Of a DNA stretch of 64,000 nucleotides, positions 28,735 to 40,481 are shown piece by piece. Made by a program: the position numbers and the translations under genes. Position 1 is the stretch's first letter; each line of letters opens with the position of its first letter. The stretch is taken from contig QANU01107558.1 in the NCBI GenBank assembly GCA_003254905.1, positions 29,325-93,324 on the forward strand, read 5' to 3'. The notes beneath the pieces are model-generated. The model made no database searches. It saw nothing but the letters and a program-made list of their open reading frames with translations, and was not told the DNA's origin. Origin of the DNA: Nissolia schottii (lineage: Eukaryota > Streptophyta > Magnoliopsida > Fabales > Fabaceae).

Positions 28735-29869
28735 ATAGCTTGGTAGAGAGACAGAGGACTTTGCACTAAAATAGAAGAGCTTTGAAAGTCTTAATGTGAT
28801 TTTGTTGAGTATTAAAGCGTACAAGCCAGCAAAGTTGTAGTGAATGAAAATTTAGGCAACCTATCAATCATTGAACAGTGCACCAAATTTTTCTACAGTG
28901 TTCTGTTGTGAATGAGTGCCACCTAACCCTTACGAAACATTTAAAGTAATAAAATTGTTAGGGTTGGTGCTGAGAGTCAAAACAACGCAGGCTACTAGTG
29001 ACCAAACTCAATGCATAAAAAGTCAAATGAGGTGTGACAAGGATTGAAACAATTAAGCCAAATGGTGTTTTCTTTGCTACGTATACGGTGCCAAGAAAAT
29101 TAGGACACATAATCCAAATTAATTGAAGTTTGAATCCATCAAAACTGCATGGGGCTGCAAAGATGTGAAAAGGAAAATACTAAAATCTGAAGGAGACGTG
29201 GGCGTGAAGTAAGAAAGAGAATGAAGCTATTGGCATGGTGAAAACTATGTATGAAATGGTCAATATGGGAACTCATCAAAGGGGCTGAAATCTTCCGCCT
29301 ACCCGCCAAAAAGTCAGACGTCTATCAGGAAGCAATTGCTGACCTTGTATTTTTCAAAGGTTCCACGGCTTTGAGGGAAAGAATCAATTCAGTAAAAGTT
29401 AATCACCAACAGGGTTTAAGGCATGTTAACCCCATTAACAAGCCAGTCAATCATCACCAGCTAATACACCAATTTTGTTCCACAAAAATTAACAGGTGTT
29501 GATCAAGTCTCTCCTCTCGCCTTATTAATACCAGATCAACTGAGGTTGGTCTAGTCAACCACAAAACGACGAACCACAATTTAAATCTCAGTTCAAAAAA
29601 TTATTCACGTCTAAGTGTATAGAATCTCGAAATATCAAAAAAATAATAATACGGCTTCGAACAAAGAAGTGGTGGGCATAAATGTCTACTAATGATGGTT
29701 GCGGGTTAACATCCTGCTTAAGCAAGACCTAGTAGAACTTCTTGAGCGAGATTGAATCGTGATGTTTTATAACAGGTTTAAAGTGAAAAAAAGAGTTAGT
29801 TGCATGCTAGTTAATAGCTATAACTTTTGACCCAACCAAATTACCTAAATAGGAAACATATATACCTAC
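28735..29869. other. Intron/spacer of the LRK10L locus
   Basis: The 3' end holds the leader of the short ectodomain exon. The 83 aa plus-strand ORF at 29251 has no family features. No kinase exon seen. Confidence 0.5.
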
Positions 29870-30659
29870 CTGAACATGAAGTTTGATGAGGTGCACCATC
29901 CTTGCAATAACAGGTGAATTGTCCATCGTAGCCACACACCCCGCCTGACTGAGCGCAAGTACTGTAGCACTCCTGGTAGCTTTGAGGCAATAACTTCAAC
30001 CCAAAACCACCTTTCAACGCTCCCTGAATGGCACTGATTATCTGCATCCCTAAAGTGGCAGTTATAGCTTCAGCTCCGAGTTTGGAAATAGGAACAACAA
30101 CACTGGTGCATGAGCCAGAGTAGGCCGCGGCCTGTGCTGCGAAGTAAACAGAACTAGCGCAGTTTTGAATAGGCGTGAACATGTTTGGCGTAGATGAATT
30201 TGGAGAGCAGTTGTATAGGAGCGTGAGGTCAGCGATGTTGCCATCATCGTACTCAAACACTGTGTTGCCCAACAAGGTGTTGTTCTGGTGATCACTTGAA
30301 CATAAATCACCACCGAAATAATCGTCCCTAGCAACTGTCAGATTTTGTTTTGTCGAGTCCCAAGCAACAATCCTGTATGTGACAGAATCCACGGTGAATT
30401 TGGGGGACCCACCGTCGCATTTGACCTCCAAATTAGGCTGACCGCAATCCCTTGGCCTGTCGTTTCCATCATCCCAGTGGCCCCAGAAAGGGTAGGTGAG
30501 GTTTGTGATGCCTCCGCAGCTCAAGGTGTTGCCGCACTGCTCGTACAGCGGGCTGCCGTTCTCCTGATCCGCAGCACTTGGAGGCAACAAGATCATAAGA
30601 GGCAACAAGATTAACGCCAACATGGAACATGGTTGAATTAGAAGCACGGCTTCTTTCAT
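29870..30659 (-). CDS. LRK10L ectodomain exon (full GUB_WAK_bind plus WAK_assoc)
   Basis: This exon encodes 263 residues. Signal peptide at about 1-30, the GUB_WAK_bind domain (CGGITNLTYPFWG, then a CGQPNLEVKC motif), and a WAK_assoc domain ending CYSTCAQSGGVCGYDGQFTC followed by YCKDG. These outside domains are thought to bind cell-wall pectin or other ligands. The exon stops at TCATGTTCAG before GTAGGTAT, a canonical donor in phase 1; reading on through the intron gives only nine more residues. Between here and 24932 there is no membrane or kinase exon, so the likely partner is the shared kinase module 5 kb downstream, which would give a protein of 692 residues. Its promoter, leader and first ~50 codons were copied to the left end of the window in opposite orientation. 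Confidence 0.85.
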
Positions 30660-32556
30660 TGTGATCGAGGAGTACTGCTAAGAAATAATGTTGAATATGG
30701 TTTGGGCACAAGGTAATATAGAGTACTTTGAATCAAATTAGCTAACTAATTAACTAATTGATTGATTGATGCGAGTGGGAGGAGTCATGAATACACGTTC
30801 TCTACTCTACTCGGAGGTGCTGACAGGGAGGCCTAAGACTATTTCCACGGTTTCTAGGAAACCCGGGGAGAACGGCAATCATAGAATTAATGTAGAATAC
30901 TACTAGTATTATTGATAACATGGGATGAGAGAGAGCTTAGGCTATTTTTTTAGTCGCATAAATAAAAAATCCATCATGTATGTATATATGTTTGAATCTC
31001 CAAAAGTAGGCTTCCAGAAGACCTGGTCCCTATTTTTGACCACCCTCCGTTGTCAATTCATTATTAGAATTTGAAGGTAAGGTACTCTTTGAATTTTTTT
31101 TATTAGATACTTATTGTTACTATTATTATTATTATTATTTTTATATGTATATATGGATTTCTTGATCAAATAGTGCTATTATTATTATTACTATATGTGC
31201 ATGTGTTATATAGTGATGGTCGGCATCTTTTTTATATGTACAGAGTCATGTATAATTTTAGTGAGTTATAATTGACGATAAGAGTATAATTTTATTTTTT
31301 TATAATTTCTCATATCTGCATCAAGGTTGCAATCTCATATATCCCAAAAAGGTGTCAATAAATCACATACAAAATAGCATGTTTCCATAAACATAATTAA
31401 AATCATAAATTTATTTACGCATCAATCTCATGTATTCAAAGAGGTGTCAATGAATTGCATACAAAATAGCATTTTCCTTGATTAAACTTGAGAAAATAAT
31501 ATTTTCTTTTCAATTCGAAGCATTTTTTATATATAAAATTTTGATCATAATTAAGCTGATTTATAATCAAATAAGTTTAACTGAAATAATATGTTGACTA
31601 TAATGTTTTTGTTTTTCTTTTTCATTTCTCTCTCAATCCAAATTGTATAACAATACAAATATAAATTTCAACTCACACTTGAAAGCTTTAATTAGTATTT
31701 TATGTTACAACAATTCAAAGTTATTACACTCATAATTAACCTATTGAAAGACAAGTTGAAAAAGCTACACGGCATCAAAGGGTGATGCATGCCGTAATGA
31801 AATAGGAGAAGAACAAAACTAAAGAAATTATTTTAATTCAACGCGGTAAGAATAATATTTTTTCACAAAATCAATAGGAAACTGTGAGGAATTTGGCATT
31901 CAGCAAGTATGAAAAGAAAATTGGAATACAGCTTTTGAAAAATAGTAATTGCTATTCTTCAATTTGATATAGACATCTTAATATCTGATTGACTTATCTT
32001 CCTTTAGACGAAAATATCTTTACCCATATGTCTTGTCAGTTACATTCAGTAAAAACTAAAAAACTAGCTTTCGATTCTCTTAGCTAATAAAAAAATAATT
32101 TTCAAAGGATGAATTAAACCTGGCTAGAGATTATGACTTTCTAACGTATGGCAAAATTTAAGGATTAAGATTATTAAGACATCCCAAAATTTGAAAATTC
32201 ATATGATCAGAAACCATTCAAAATTCAACCCAAAAAAAAAAATCTAATAATGATTTGGTATTGTGATTAACAATCAACAAGTAATCTTCCCTAAATTAGG
32301 ATGTCAAATCTAGGTTTTGTTAGTTTAATTCCATTTTATCTTATATCTTTTCTTTAGCATTATCAAAATCATTTGTTGATATGTCAATAATATGATAAAT
32401 CCCTCTATATGTTAAGTCTGCGTTTGATCTTTGGACCTCTTTGTATTTATTACGTATTTGATTAATGAATTCATTATTTTACCTTTGGGGAAAATAAAAA
32501 GAGATCAAAGATTCAAGTCTAATAAATAAAAAAGTTAGTGTTAGAAAAATATTATT
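30469..32556. repeat. Right arm of the large inverted duplication
   Basis: Partner of 1-2309. It carries the first part of the ectodomain exon (to about the GHWD codons) and ~1.9 kb of promoter. It lacks the 226 bp MITE of the left arm, so it preserves the empty site. The 28 kb between the arms contains the LRK10L locus, the satellite array and the homopolymer. Confidence 0.93.
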
Positions 32557-33357
32557 TTTATTATAGATCGAACAAATTCAAGCTAAATTAGTTCATTTCA
32601 TATATCCTTATTTGAGGTGTACTTAATTTGAAGAGTTGTCCGTATTTGTGTGAGATATCATAATTAATGGTGTGGTATCTGGTTATAATACTTGATTCTA
32701 AGTGTCCTATATATTTGTAAACAAAAAAAAAAATGTGTCTATATGATAAAAAAGAAACATTTATGTTATTTGAATTAGACACATATCAGTTAGAAACGCA
32801 ATTAATTGGGTTTGAGATTACAGTCAAAATCAATCAAACAAACAATTGGCCGTATCAGTCCACAAAGAAGAAAATAACAAAATAAGGAAGACTTACAAGA
32901 ATAAAGGACAAAATAAACTTCACTGCTATTTATTAATCAGGACTATGTAGTATAATTAAATAAACTAAACTAAATGTGACTCCAAATAACCGCGCAAAAG
33001 GGAAGCAAGAGATTTATTTATTGGATACAATTCAAACAGCCATTCTCTAAAATAAAACCAACTCTCTCTTAAAAAAACTCATATATAAAAAGTAAAAACT
33101 AAACAAAATGTTCTGCCACTAAAAATAAAATGTCATTTTGTGTGATAAAAAACATATTCAATATAACATTTCATGATCGAGCATATAATTTCTTCATTTA
33201 AACACGTTGATAAATAAATTGGTCTTATTAACGCTATTGAAAATAAACTTATGTTTTACATTCACAAACTTTATTGTAAAATACGAGGAATTAAAATTGC
33301 ATGCATGGAAGAAATTTAATTCGAAAAGCAGTACTTGGCAATGCATCTTAGACATAC
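32557..33357. other. Spacer downstream of the distal ectodomain exon
   Basis: AT-rich, no coding signal beyond an intron read-through of the exon at 34180. No mini-exon, membrane or kinase exon seen on the minus strand. Confidence 0.55.
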
Positions 33358-34180
33358 CTGGATGTGGAAGCGCTTGATCATCTTGAGGTGGTGCATTGGC
33401 ATTTGTTGAAGGAGCACAAGTTTTTTGGGAGACTGAATTCAAAGATTGATCTCTGCAAAAACATGTTCGATTTGAAATCAATTCATAACCACAAATTCCA
33501 CCTGATTTCTCACACTCTTCACATTCTTGTACACCCTCTATCCACCTAACCAAAAAGCCATACTCAATTGCCTCTTGTACTTTGGTCAAATCCTCTATAT
33601 TAAGCAAAAATGGGACCACCACACTTGTTGGGCAAATCATAGAAGGAGGACCAAATGCCCCAAATTGAGCATAAAAATGTTGATTAGAAGTACCATTTGT
33701 GAAACAATTAAGAGGGGTATTGAAGGGTAAACCATTTGAAACGTGACAATCATAGAAGAAGGTAAGATTCTTATTTTCAGGGTCAATAACAAAGAAGGGA
33801 GGGTCAAGGCTTGTGTTGATTGGCTTTGAAGGGCAAAATAGACCTTTCAAGTAGTCCTTTCTGGCTATTCTCATAGTATGGTTATGTGGGTAGGCTTGCA
33901 AAACCTTGTAAGTGACATCTTTGATGGTTATGTAAGTTTGTTGATCATGATCACAATTGAGTTGTAAAAGAGGGAGGCCACAAATACTCGGACGATTTTG
34001 TCCCCAGAATGGAAAGCCAATGTTCTTAATTACCCCACAATCATAGGTTCTGGCACAACTTGTATAGTAGTTATTGTAATCATAGGAGCTCAAATATGGA
34101 GGAATTTGAATCAGTAGTGTCAAGAGGATTAAGTATAGAAGAATAGGGAAAGAAGGGAGGAGCATAAGCAGAGAAGCCAT
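33358..34180 (-). CDS. LRK10L distal ectodomain exon
   Basis: It encodes 274 residues. The signal peptide is strongly hydrophobic (FPILLYLILLTLLIQI). The GUB_WAK_bind domain shows CGVIKNIGFPFWG and ICGLPLLQLNC; the WAK_assoc domain ends CEECEKSGGICGYE then CFCRD. A Pro/Asn-rich linker precedes the exon end, CCACATCCAG before GTATGTCT, a good phase-1 donor. The ORF that continues to 33194 reads into the intron. The ectodomain is clearly different in sequence from those at 30659 and 26688, so it is an old paralogue. It has no kinase before 24932 and may be the most distal of four alternative first exons (spliced product about 703 residues), or a gene that lost its kinase. Confidence 0.82.
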
Positions 34181-35829
34181 TGTTAAACTTTGGAAATTGG
34201 AAAGAGATAATTAAACAAGAGAGTAGTATAACAAAGAAATGACTCAAATATTGAGGGACATAATTAATACAAGGACTCATTCAAAGAAAGAGATAGTAAC
34301 ATTTGAGACTTATACGGTTTTGGAGGATTTAGTTGACCTTTATGCAGGTTATACAGTAATACAATTAAGAATAAAAAAATAACTTCCCCTGTTTCATTTT
34401 TAATGTTAATATGAGTTTAAGAAAAACTAGGTTTTTTTAATCCCCTTACCGGATAAGTGATAGATTAATCTCACAAATAAAGTTGGGTGCTTAAGTGAAG
34501 ACCACTTCCAATAATATATTTTTTTTCACATGAATTTGAGGATTAAAAGCAATGTGAATCTCATTTTACTCAGACCAAGACCTTCTTGTTGGCTTAGCTT
34601 GTTTTTTACTATTTGTGTTATTTCACAGAAACACTAGATGTGTTTGATCATCTCAGCTCAACAATTGAAATGGAGGACGAATGGAAAACTTGCCACTAGG
34701 TAATTTTCTTGGATTTCTATCAAACACCAGTTATAATTTCTTCCATGCTTCACTTTTGGAAGTACAATAATAATTTGTTTTAGATGGGTGTGATCATAAT
34801 TTGTTGAAAACGAAATAATTGAATTTGGGTATCTTAAAAAATGTCAAAATTTGGGTATCTTAAAAAATGTCGAAATGATAAGAAAAATGAAAACTTTAAT
34901 TTATGGGAGTCGCAGATCGTCTTTGTGGGATTAAAAATTTATTCATGTGATGTGTTTTTTTTTTTTTTGTTTCTAGATGCGTGTCTATTTTGATTGTGGT
35001 ACTTCTTTTGCAGCATGATTTCACTGAAAGTGCTGATAAAGAATTATGAATTTTGAGGGTATATGCAAGATATGGAGGAGGCAAATTCTTGTACACTAAA
35101 ATTTTATCAGAGATGTCTCTTGAACAGGCTAGATTTAGTTATATAACTCTTTGTTGATGTTTCTTCATAACTATTTTTTGTTTTTTCAGAAGTGTCTGAG
35201 TTCTTTGTTGTTAGCTTTTCCGAGTGCAGAGGAATAAAATTTGGACTTATCAAAGAAAAAAATATTTGTATGTGATTTTCATGGTTGGAGATGTGTATGT
35301 GATTTGCTTTTCTGAGCATTTGATTGTGTTGATTTAGATATGGAGAAAAAGTTGAAGTACCAATTGAATAATTGGGATAGTCTCAAGTGCATATACAAAT
35401 GCAATTGCAGCGGTTTTACACCATTTATGAGTTGATAGTTCTTAAATGTAGGTGATCTTGTAGGAAAAGAGAAAGGTCATAAACTTACACAGAAGTTAGT
35501 GAGAACAACCAAGGGTAAGGGCTACTCTCCTGTCTAAGAAACGCTTGTCATCAACGGTGAAAAAATTTTAGAATTGATCCACTCTAATAATGACGATGTC
35601 GCAACAACCTTGGAAAATGGTTTGCTAATTTTCTCCTTGCCCTCTTCCCATTTACCCTATTACAAGCATATAGAGATTACATATAAATAATAAATAAGAG
35701 AGCTTTTGTTCAAGTGTGTGATTCATTGTTTTAGCAGGACTAAATGATTGGTGTTCGTGATTCAAGTTATGATAAGGTTCTTACAAGCAATATTGTTTCA
35801 CCAAAGAAGTCAATTGCTCCAAATAAGTT
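34181..35829. other. Promoter and spacer upstream of the distal ectodomain exon
   Basis: AT-rich; short ORFs without family features. No gene seen. Confidence 0.5.
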
Positions 35830-36696
35830 GCATTTATTTATTGTTATCTATTTATTAGAAGATTTATTTTATGAACCAAAGCATGCTTTTTCTTTTAAAA
35901 AAAAAAAAATTGTGTAATGTTCATGGTAGTTACTTCTAGCACAAGATGATAGGTGTTCAATCAAGGGAGCAAGAGTTAGCAAGCAATGATGTCTCTAGAA
36001 GAGAAAAATAAAATATGAGGAAAACACTCTTAACTGGATAACAAGCCTTATGTCAACATTTCTGAACTATGAGAGTGAAAGAGGGAATGAAGGGGTAGAT
36101 GAACATATTCCAAAGTCTGAACACTTTTTAAATGACGAGAATGAAAGGGTGAGTTAAAGGGGTAGAGGAACATACTTCAAAGTCTGAAGTTGAAGAATCA
36201 AGAAATATCGTTTGGCCCCTAGCACTATGCTAACAAATATATTGAATGTGGGATTTGTACTTGAATTTGAAAGTGCATTACAACTTTTAGAATTCTCTAT
36301 AACATTTTAATAGGTACACCTTTATGTTGAGTCAACAAAAATAATTACCTCTCCCCCAAAAATTATTCCAAACTCTAAAAATTGTATTCACTTCCAACGT
36401 CTTCAATTACAAATTTTCGTCCATTATATTTGCTAGAGTAGAGCTAGGATACAAAATGATGTTTCTTGATTCTTAAGACTTTAGCTTTTGTAGTACGTTT
36501 ATCTACCCTTTTGACTCACCCTTTATTCTCATCATTTAGAACACGTTCAGACTTTGTAGTATGTTTATCTACCCTTTCCTTCATCATTTCATTCTCATTT
36601 TTCAAAAAAAAGGTTTGAGAGGCGTAAAATTTGTTAACCATTTTGGAGTCTTCTCCTTCTTTTTTTGTTTTTTCTTCACTAGAGACATTGTTGTTT

Positions 36697-36743
<47 letters not shown>

Positions 36744-36863
36744 TAATCGAACAACTATCATCTCGGGCAAGAAGTAACCACCACGAACATTACACAAAAT
36801 CTGAAAAGAAATCATGGTTTGATGCATATAATAAATCTTCAAATAAATAAAAAAAATAAATGT
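35830..36863. repeat. Long imperfect palindrome (arms ~0.5 kb, loop ~50 bp)
   Basis: The two halves are reverse complements along nearly their whole length, centred near 36335. Matching landmarks include TGTGTAATGTTCATGGTAGT (35911) against CACCACGAACATTACACAAA (36779), AATGATGTCTCTAGAAGAG (35982) against CTTCACTAGAGACATTG (36673), and AGAATCAAGAAATATCG (36194) against TGATGTTTCTTGATTCTT (36458). Pairing breaks at a (CT)n run present only in the right arm and at small indels. A transcript would fold into a long double-stranded hairpin. No terminal inverted repeat or target duplication was identified. Confidence 0.85.
36698..36739. repeat. (CT)n microsatellite
   Basis: About 20 CT units in the right arm of the palindrome. 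The matching place in the left arm (about 35966) has only GGGAGCAAGAG, so the run expanded after the inversion. The Glu/Arg-repeat ORF on the minus strand is an artefact. Confidence 0.95.
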
Positions 36864-38146
36864 CAATTGTTGAATTCTTTGTTAAAGGTGGGAATGAGGC
36901 AAATTTGACAAGGTTGAATGTTATAAATGGGACAGATAAATATTTGGCTTTGGAAAGATCTAATATTGGAGGCCAATATAGCTCTGGAGAAGCATCATAA
37001 AATGAATGACAAGAGTATCAAATACTTTCATGTTGTTGATTCTAAACTAAAGATTGTTCAACTAAAGGTTGAGGCTAAAACGGTGAAAACTAGGGATAAT
37101 CAAGAAGGAAATTATGCACTTCTGAAAAAAGTTATGGATGCAAGTGTCATTACACATTATGTAACCACTCTTTAGCTCATTAGATTGCAGAGCTTAAATT
37201 GAAAAGGCATTCCATATATGTAAACATAACCTTTATTCACTATTATCGTAAACCCTACACCAGTAGCATCTCATGCTCACAGTTGAGCCCGTAAAATTCA
37301 AATAATCAAACAAAATTCTTTTGTTGAAATTGTATCTAAATGTTCTTTGGTATCTACTTTTGCCCTACATGAATAATTCAACCGAAAAAAAAAACTTTAT
37401 TAAGCTGTGTTTGGTTGTTGAGACAAGGCATGAATATAGAGACTAAAAAGACAAAGTTTCGTTTGGCTGACGAGACATGTACAAAAACTCGTGTTTCATG
37501 ACAAAAAATTAGTGTATTTTTTATACTTCAATTTTGTTGAGACATAGAGATAGGACACAGAGACATAACCTTTTAGATTAAGATAATTTGTTTTAATTAA
37601 ATTAAAGTAATAAGGATATTTTAAGTCATTTAAAGTGTATTTTATGTTTTATTTCTATTAAACCAAACAAAATATAAATACAAATAAATGTGTCTTGTAC
37701 ATTATTACCACACAAAATACAAGACTGACTTGTCATTTTTTTTTTATGTCTCTCATGTCTCTTTATTTTTTTTCTTGTCTCAACACCTAAAGGAAGTCTT
37801 ATATACTTGGAATTAGTATGAGTGTGACTCAAGGAATTAGATTCCCAACCAAGAATACCGTTCTCTTCTATTAAGATACTTCACCTGTTACTTGTTTCGG
37901 CGTTTCGCATACAGTATTTCCTTTGAATGAAGAGTGTATGTCTTCAGTTTGCAAAATCTTCTTTGCATGTTTAAGGGACCTTAAAACACAATCCATACTG
38001 CGTGTATTGCACCATGAATGAATGAATGACTTTCCTGTCACCAATGAAAATTTCACTGATCGGAAAATGTCTCCTTTTTCACCCTCAGCCGAAAATCTGC
38101 AAGCCAATGCTGGAAATGATAGAAAGCCACCATGATTGAGTTAGCG
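36864..38146. other. Spacer with a MITE, no gene supported
   Basis: The 82 aa plus-strand ORF 36927-37175 starts with ATG and is charged, but I do not recognise it and it sits beside the palindrome. The minus-strand ORF 38107-37871 lies just downstream of the PPR gene and is probably its 3' region. Confidence 0.4.
37402..37800. mobile_element. Probable hAT-like MITE
   Basis: About 400 bp with imperfect terminal inverted repeats: AGCTGTGTTTGGTTGTTGAG at the left and, on the other strand, AAGACTTCCTTTAGGTGTTG at the right, both continuing AGACAAG. The inside is low-complexity GAGACA/TGTCTC text on both strands, common in legume MITEs. Target duplication not resolved. Confidence 0.5.
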
Positions 38147-39706
38147 TTACAAAAACCAAACATTTTCTTCCTCAGACATCTGAGATTGAAGACCTGAACT
38201 ACTCATGTGGTCTATCATACTATCCATTATCAAAAGAATGTCGGTCATTCTGCCGTATGACTTATCTTGTGCTTCAAATCTATGTATTTTGCTTTTGACT
38301 TCAATCCAACTACAACCAGCATTCGGTTTTAGGCCTTTGTCTTTCATCGATTTTCGAACTCGAGCCACCTGATTCCACCAACCTATGCCAGCATACAGAT
38401 TCGCCAGCTGCAAAAGCGTTGCAGGGCACCCTGGTTCCAACAATAACCTACTCTCTGCTGCCTCGATGCCAATCCAAACGCTTCCATGAAGCCTAGAGGA
38501 AGAGAGCAGCGAACCCCATATAACGGCATTAGGACAAACAGGCATGTTTCGGATGAAATCGCGGGCCTCCAGAAGCAAACCAGCACGGCCAAGAAGATCC
38601 ACAATGCAAGAATAATGATCCAATTCTGGCTGCACACCATGCTCAACCATGGAATTGAAGTAAACTTGACCCTCTTTCACAAGACCTCCGTGACGACACG
38701 AGGACAATACGCCAAGGTAAGTAACTGCGTCTGGATTAACGCCTTGACTTGTCATCTCTTCAAAGAGATCAATTGCCTTCTGTGCAAGCCCATGCTGAGC
38801 ATACCCTGCGATCATCGAGTTCCACGTGACAACATCCTTGCTAACCATATTTTCAAATATGTACAAGGCATCATCGATTGCTCCACACTTGGAATACATG
38901 GCAATAAGGGCATTCTCAATGTGGAGGTAAGATTGAAAACCGATTCGAATGATTTGACAATGAGCACTTCTTCCATGTCCAAGCGCTCCGCTTCCCATAC
39001 AAGCACTCAGAAGACTCGTGTATGTAAAGTAATTCGGCTTCAATGCCGCCGCCGAGCCCCTCATCCGGTGGAAGAGCTCCAAACACGTATCGACCCGCCA
39101 TTCCTGCGCGAACGCATTGATGATCGCTGTCCACGAAACTATATTTCTCTCAGGCATTTCCTCAAACACACGGCGTGCATCATTTAGCAAACAACACCTG
39201 CTGTACAAACTAATCAAGGAGCTTCCAACATAGACATTGGCAATGAACCCAGTTGTTATTGCCAAGCAGTGATATTGAACGCCTCCGAAAAAGTCACGGT
39301 GGGACCCACACGTGCTCACAGCATGTGACAAGAAGCACACATCAAATCCCAAACCTTTTTCCTCCATAAGAACACAAGACTGAACAGTACTTTCATTTGC
39401 TGTGGCACTCACAACAAGAGGCTTTGTTGCATTGTTTTGCAGCATGCCCTCAATTAGCTGAAGGTGGCTTCTACGATTCTCGACATCAGTGACACTTTTT
39501 TTGGCGGTTACAAGGTTGAGGACTCTCATTGCACTAGCATACTCTCTGTTTGATCTTCTGGGTGCCAATTTTTGTGAAGAGAAATGCCTAAAAATTTGAT
39601 CTTTCAGGAGAAAAAATGCTGGGTTCCTTGCGAGGGATGAATTCATTACTTGAATCGTTGAAGGAGATAGTGTTGTGGCAGATATTATAGTTCTAACGAG
39701 ACACAT
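38147..39706 (-). CDS. Pentatricopeptide repeat protein, PLS class with E domain (At2g37320-like)
   Basis: A 519-residue, single-exon protein. The longer open frame begins with GTG at 39727; the first ATG is 39706. The N-terminus is Ser/Arg-rich and contains RHFSSQ at about 41-46, a typical mitochondrial-targeting cleavage context. PPR repeats of alternating P, L and S type run from about 157 to 400 (for example NVYVGSSLISLYSRCCLLND, DVVTWNSMIAGYAQHG, TYLGVLSSCRHGGLVKEG). An E motif follows (AVIWGSLLSSSRLHG to GCSWIEVK) with part of an E+ region and no DYW deaminase. Proteins of this class bind organelle RNA and usually recruit a separate deaminase for C-to-U editing. The overall order resembles Arabidopsis At2g37320, recalled from memory. 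The frame is intact throughout. Confidence 0.9.
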   Translation of the reverse strand: MCLVRTIISATTLSPSTIQVMNSSLARNPAFFLLKDQIFRHFSSQKLAPRRSNREYASAMRVLNLVTAKKSVTDVENRRSHLQLIEGMLQNNATKPLVVSATANESTVQSCVLMEEKGLGFDVCFLSHAVSTCGSHRDFFGGVQYHCLAITTGFIANVYVGSSLISLYSRCCLLNDARRVFEEMPERNIVSWTAIINAFAQEWRVDTCLELFHRMRGSAAALKPNYFTYTSLLSACMGSGALGHGRSAHCQIIRIGFQSYLHIENALIAMYSKCGAIDDALYIFENMVSKDVVTWNSMIAGYAQHGLAQKAIDLFEEMTSQGVNPDAVTYLGVLSSCRHGGLVKEGQVYFNSMVEHGVQPELDHYSCIVDLLGRAGLLLEARDFIRNMPVCPNAVIWGSLLSSSRLHGSVWIGIEAAESRLLLEPGCPATLLQLANLYAGIGWWNQVARVRKSMKDKGLKPNAGCSWIEVKSKIHRFEAQDKSYGRMTDILLIMDSMIDHMSSSGLQSQMSEEENVWFL

Positions 39707-39759
39707 AGTTCTCACACTTTTATTCACTTATCTATAAACGAGTTCCTTAATTATTTTTT

Positions 39760-40481
39760 TTTTTATAAGTATTTAAACATAAGATATTAAACTTGTGTTT
39801 GTCCTAAATTTTTCAATTAAGTAATACAAGCAAATAAAATAAAATAAAATAAGTGAAAACGGACCTCATTTACCACATCTAACTTGGAATACAAGGTGAA
39901 TGGAAAATGTCTCATACACATCTCGTAAGTTAAGATTGGCTAGGAACAAAATCATGAAATAGAGAGTCATTGAACAAGGCCATGAATCTTTATGTCTAAC
40001 ACCGCAGAACAAATCTGGCCCATAGTGTGGTAGAAAGACAAGAGGTCAGACAACTGCTCAACTGACATCTTCCCCATCACGTTTCTTGCCATTTTCTCTC
40101 TTCCCTCATTCAGCTTCACCCTCTCTATGTATGACCCTCCGTTCCTCACTGTTGCACCCATTTGCTTCAACCTTTTCTCTTGTTGCACACTCAAGGCTGT
40201 GTTTGACTGCAAAATTGAAAACATTAATCTATTGAGAGAACAAAAGAGTAGAAAATATATTTCATCGCGTCTTATCCTCAAATAAAATGTAACACTACTT
40301 TTCTCAGACAACTAAACATTTCTTTAATTTCGTGTATTTCTGTGTTCACTCACATATATATTTTGTCATATTACCAAAAAAAGGCAGCCTAGTGCACGAG
40401 ACTCTCACCTAATAGAGTTTGAGAAGAAAAGATGTGAGACAGTCTTACCTATATCAGAGGAGAGACTGTTTTCAAAATTTT
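39760..40481. repeat. Duplicate of the 3' end of the glutamine amidotransferase gene
   Basis: Near-identical to 46600-47370: last exon, 3' flank, and part of intron 3 including the SINE-like piece beginning GGCAGCCTAGTGCACGAG. It stands alone, with no other exons of its own before the pseudogene at 41039. Confidence 0.88.
39967..40206 (-). pseudogene. Orphan last exon of a GAT1_2.1-like gene
   Basis: After an intact acceptor (TTTTGCAG), 79 codons and a stop match the last exon of the intact gene (47082-46843) except for a handful of residues. No start, catalytic domain or promoter accompanies it. It could serve as an alternative last exon for the broken gene just upstream, but that gene has its own last exon at 41284-41039. 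Confidence 0.8.

Noticed and set aside
36516-36866. Glu/Arg-repeat ORF
   Set aside because: Translation of the CT microsatellite within the palindrome's right arm.
38486-39187. 233 aa plus-strand ORF
   Set aside because: It lies antisense within the PPR coding sequence and has no family features; the PPR frame explains the sequence.
39707-39727. PPR start at 39727
   Set aside because: The first codon is GTG; the first ATG in frame is 39706.
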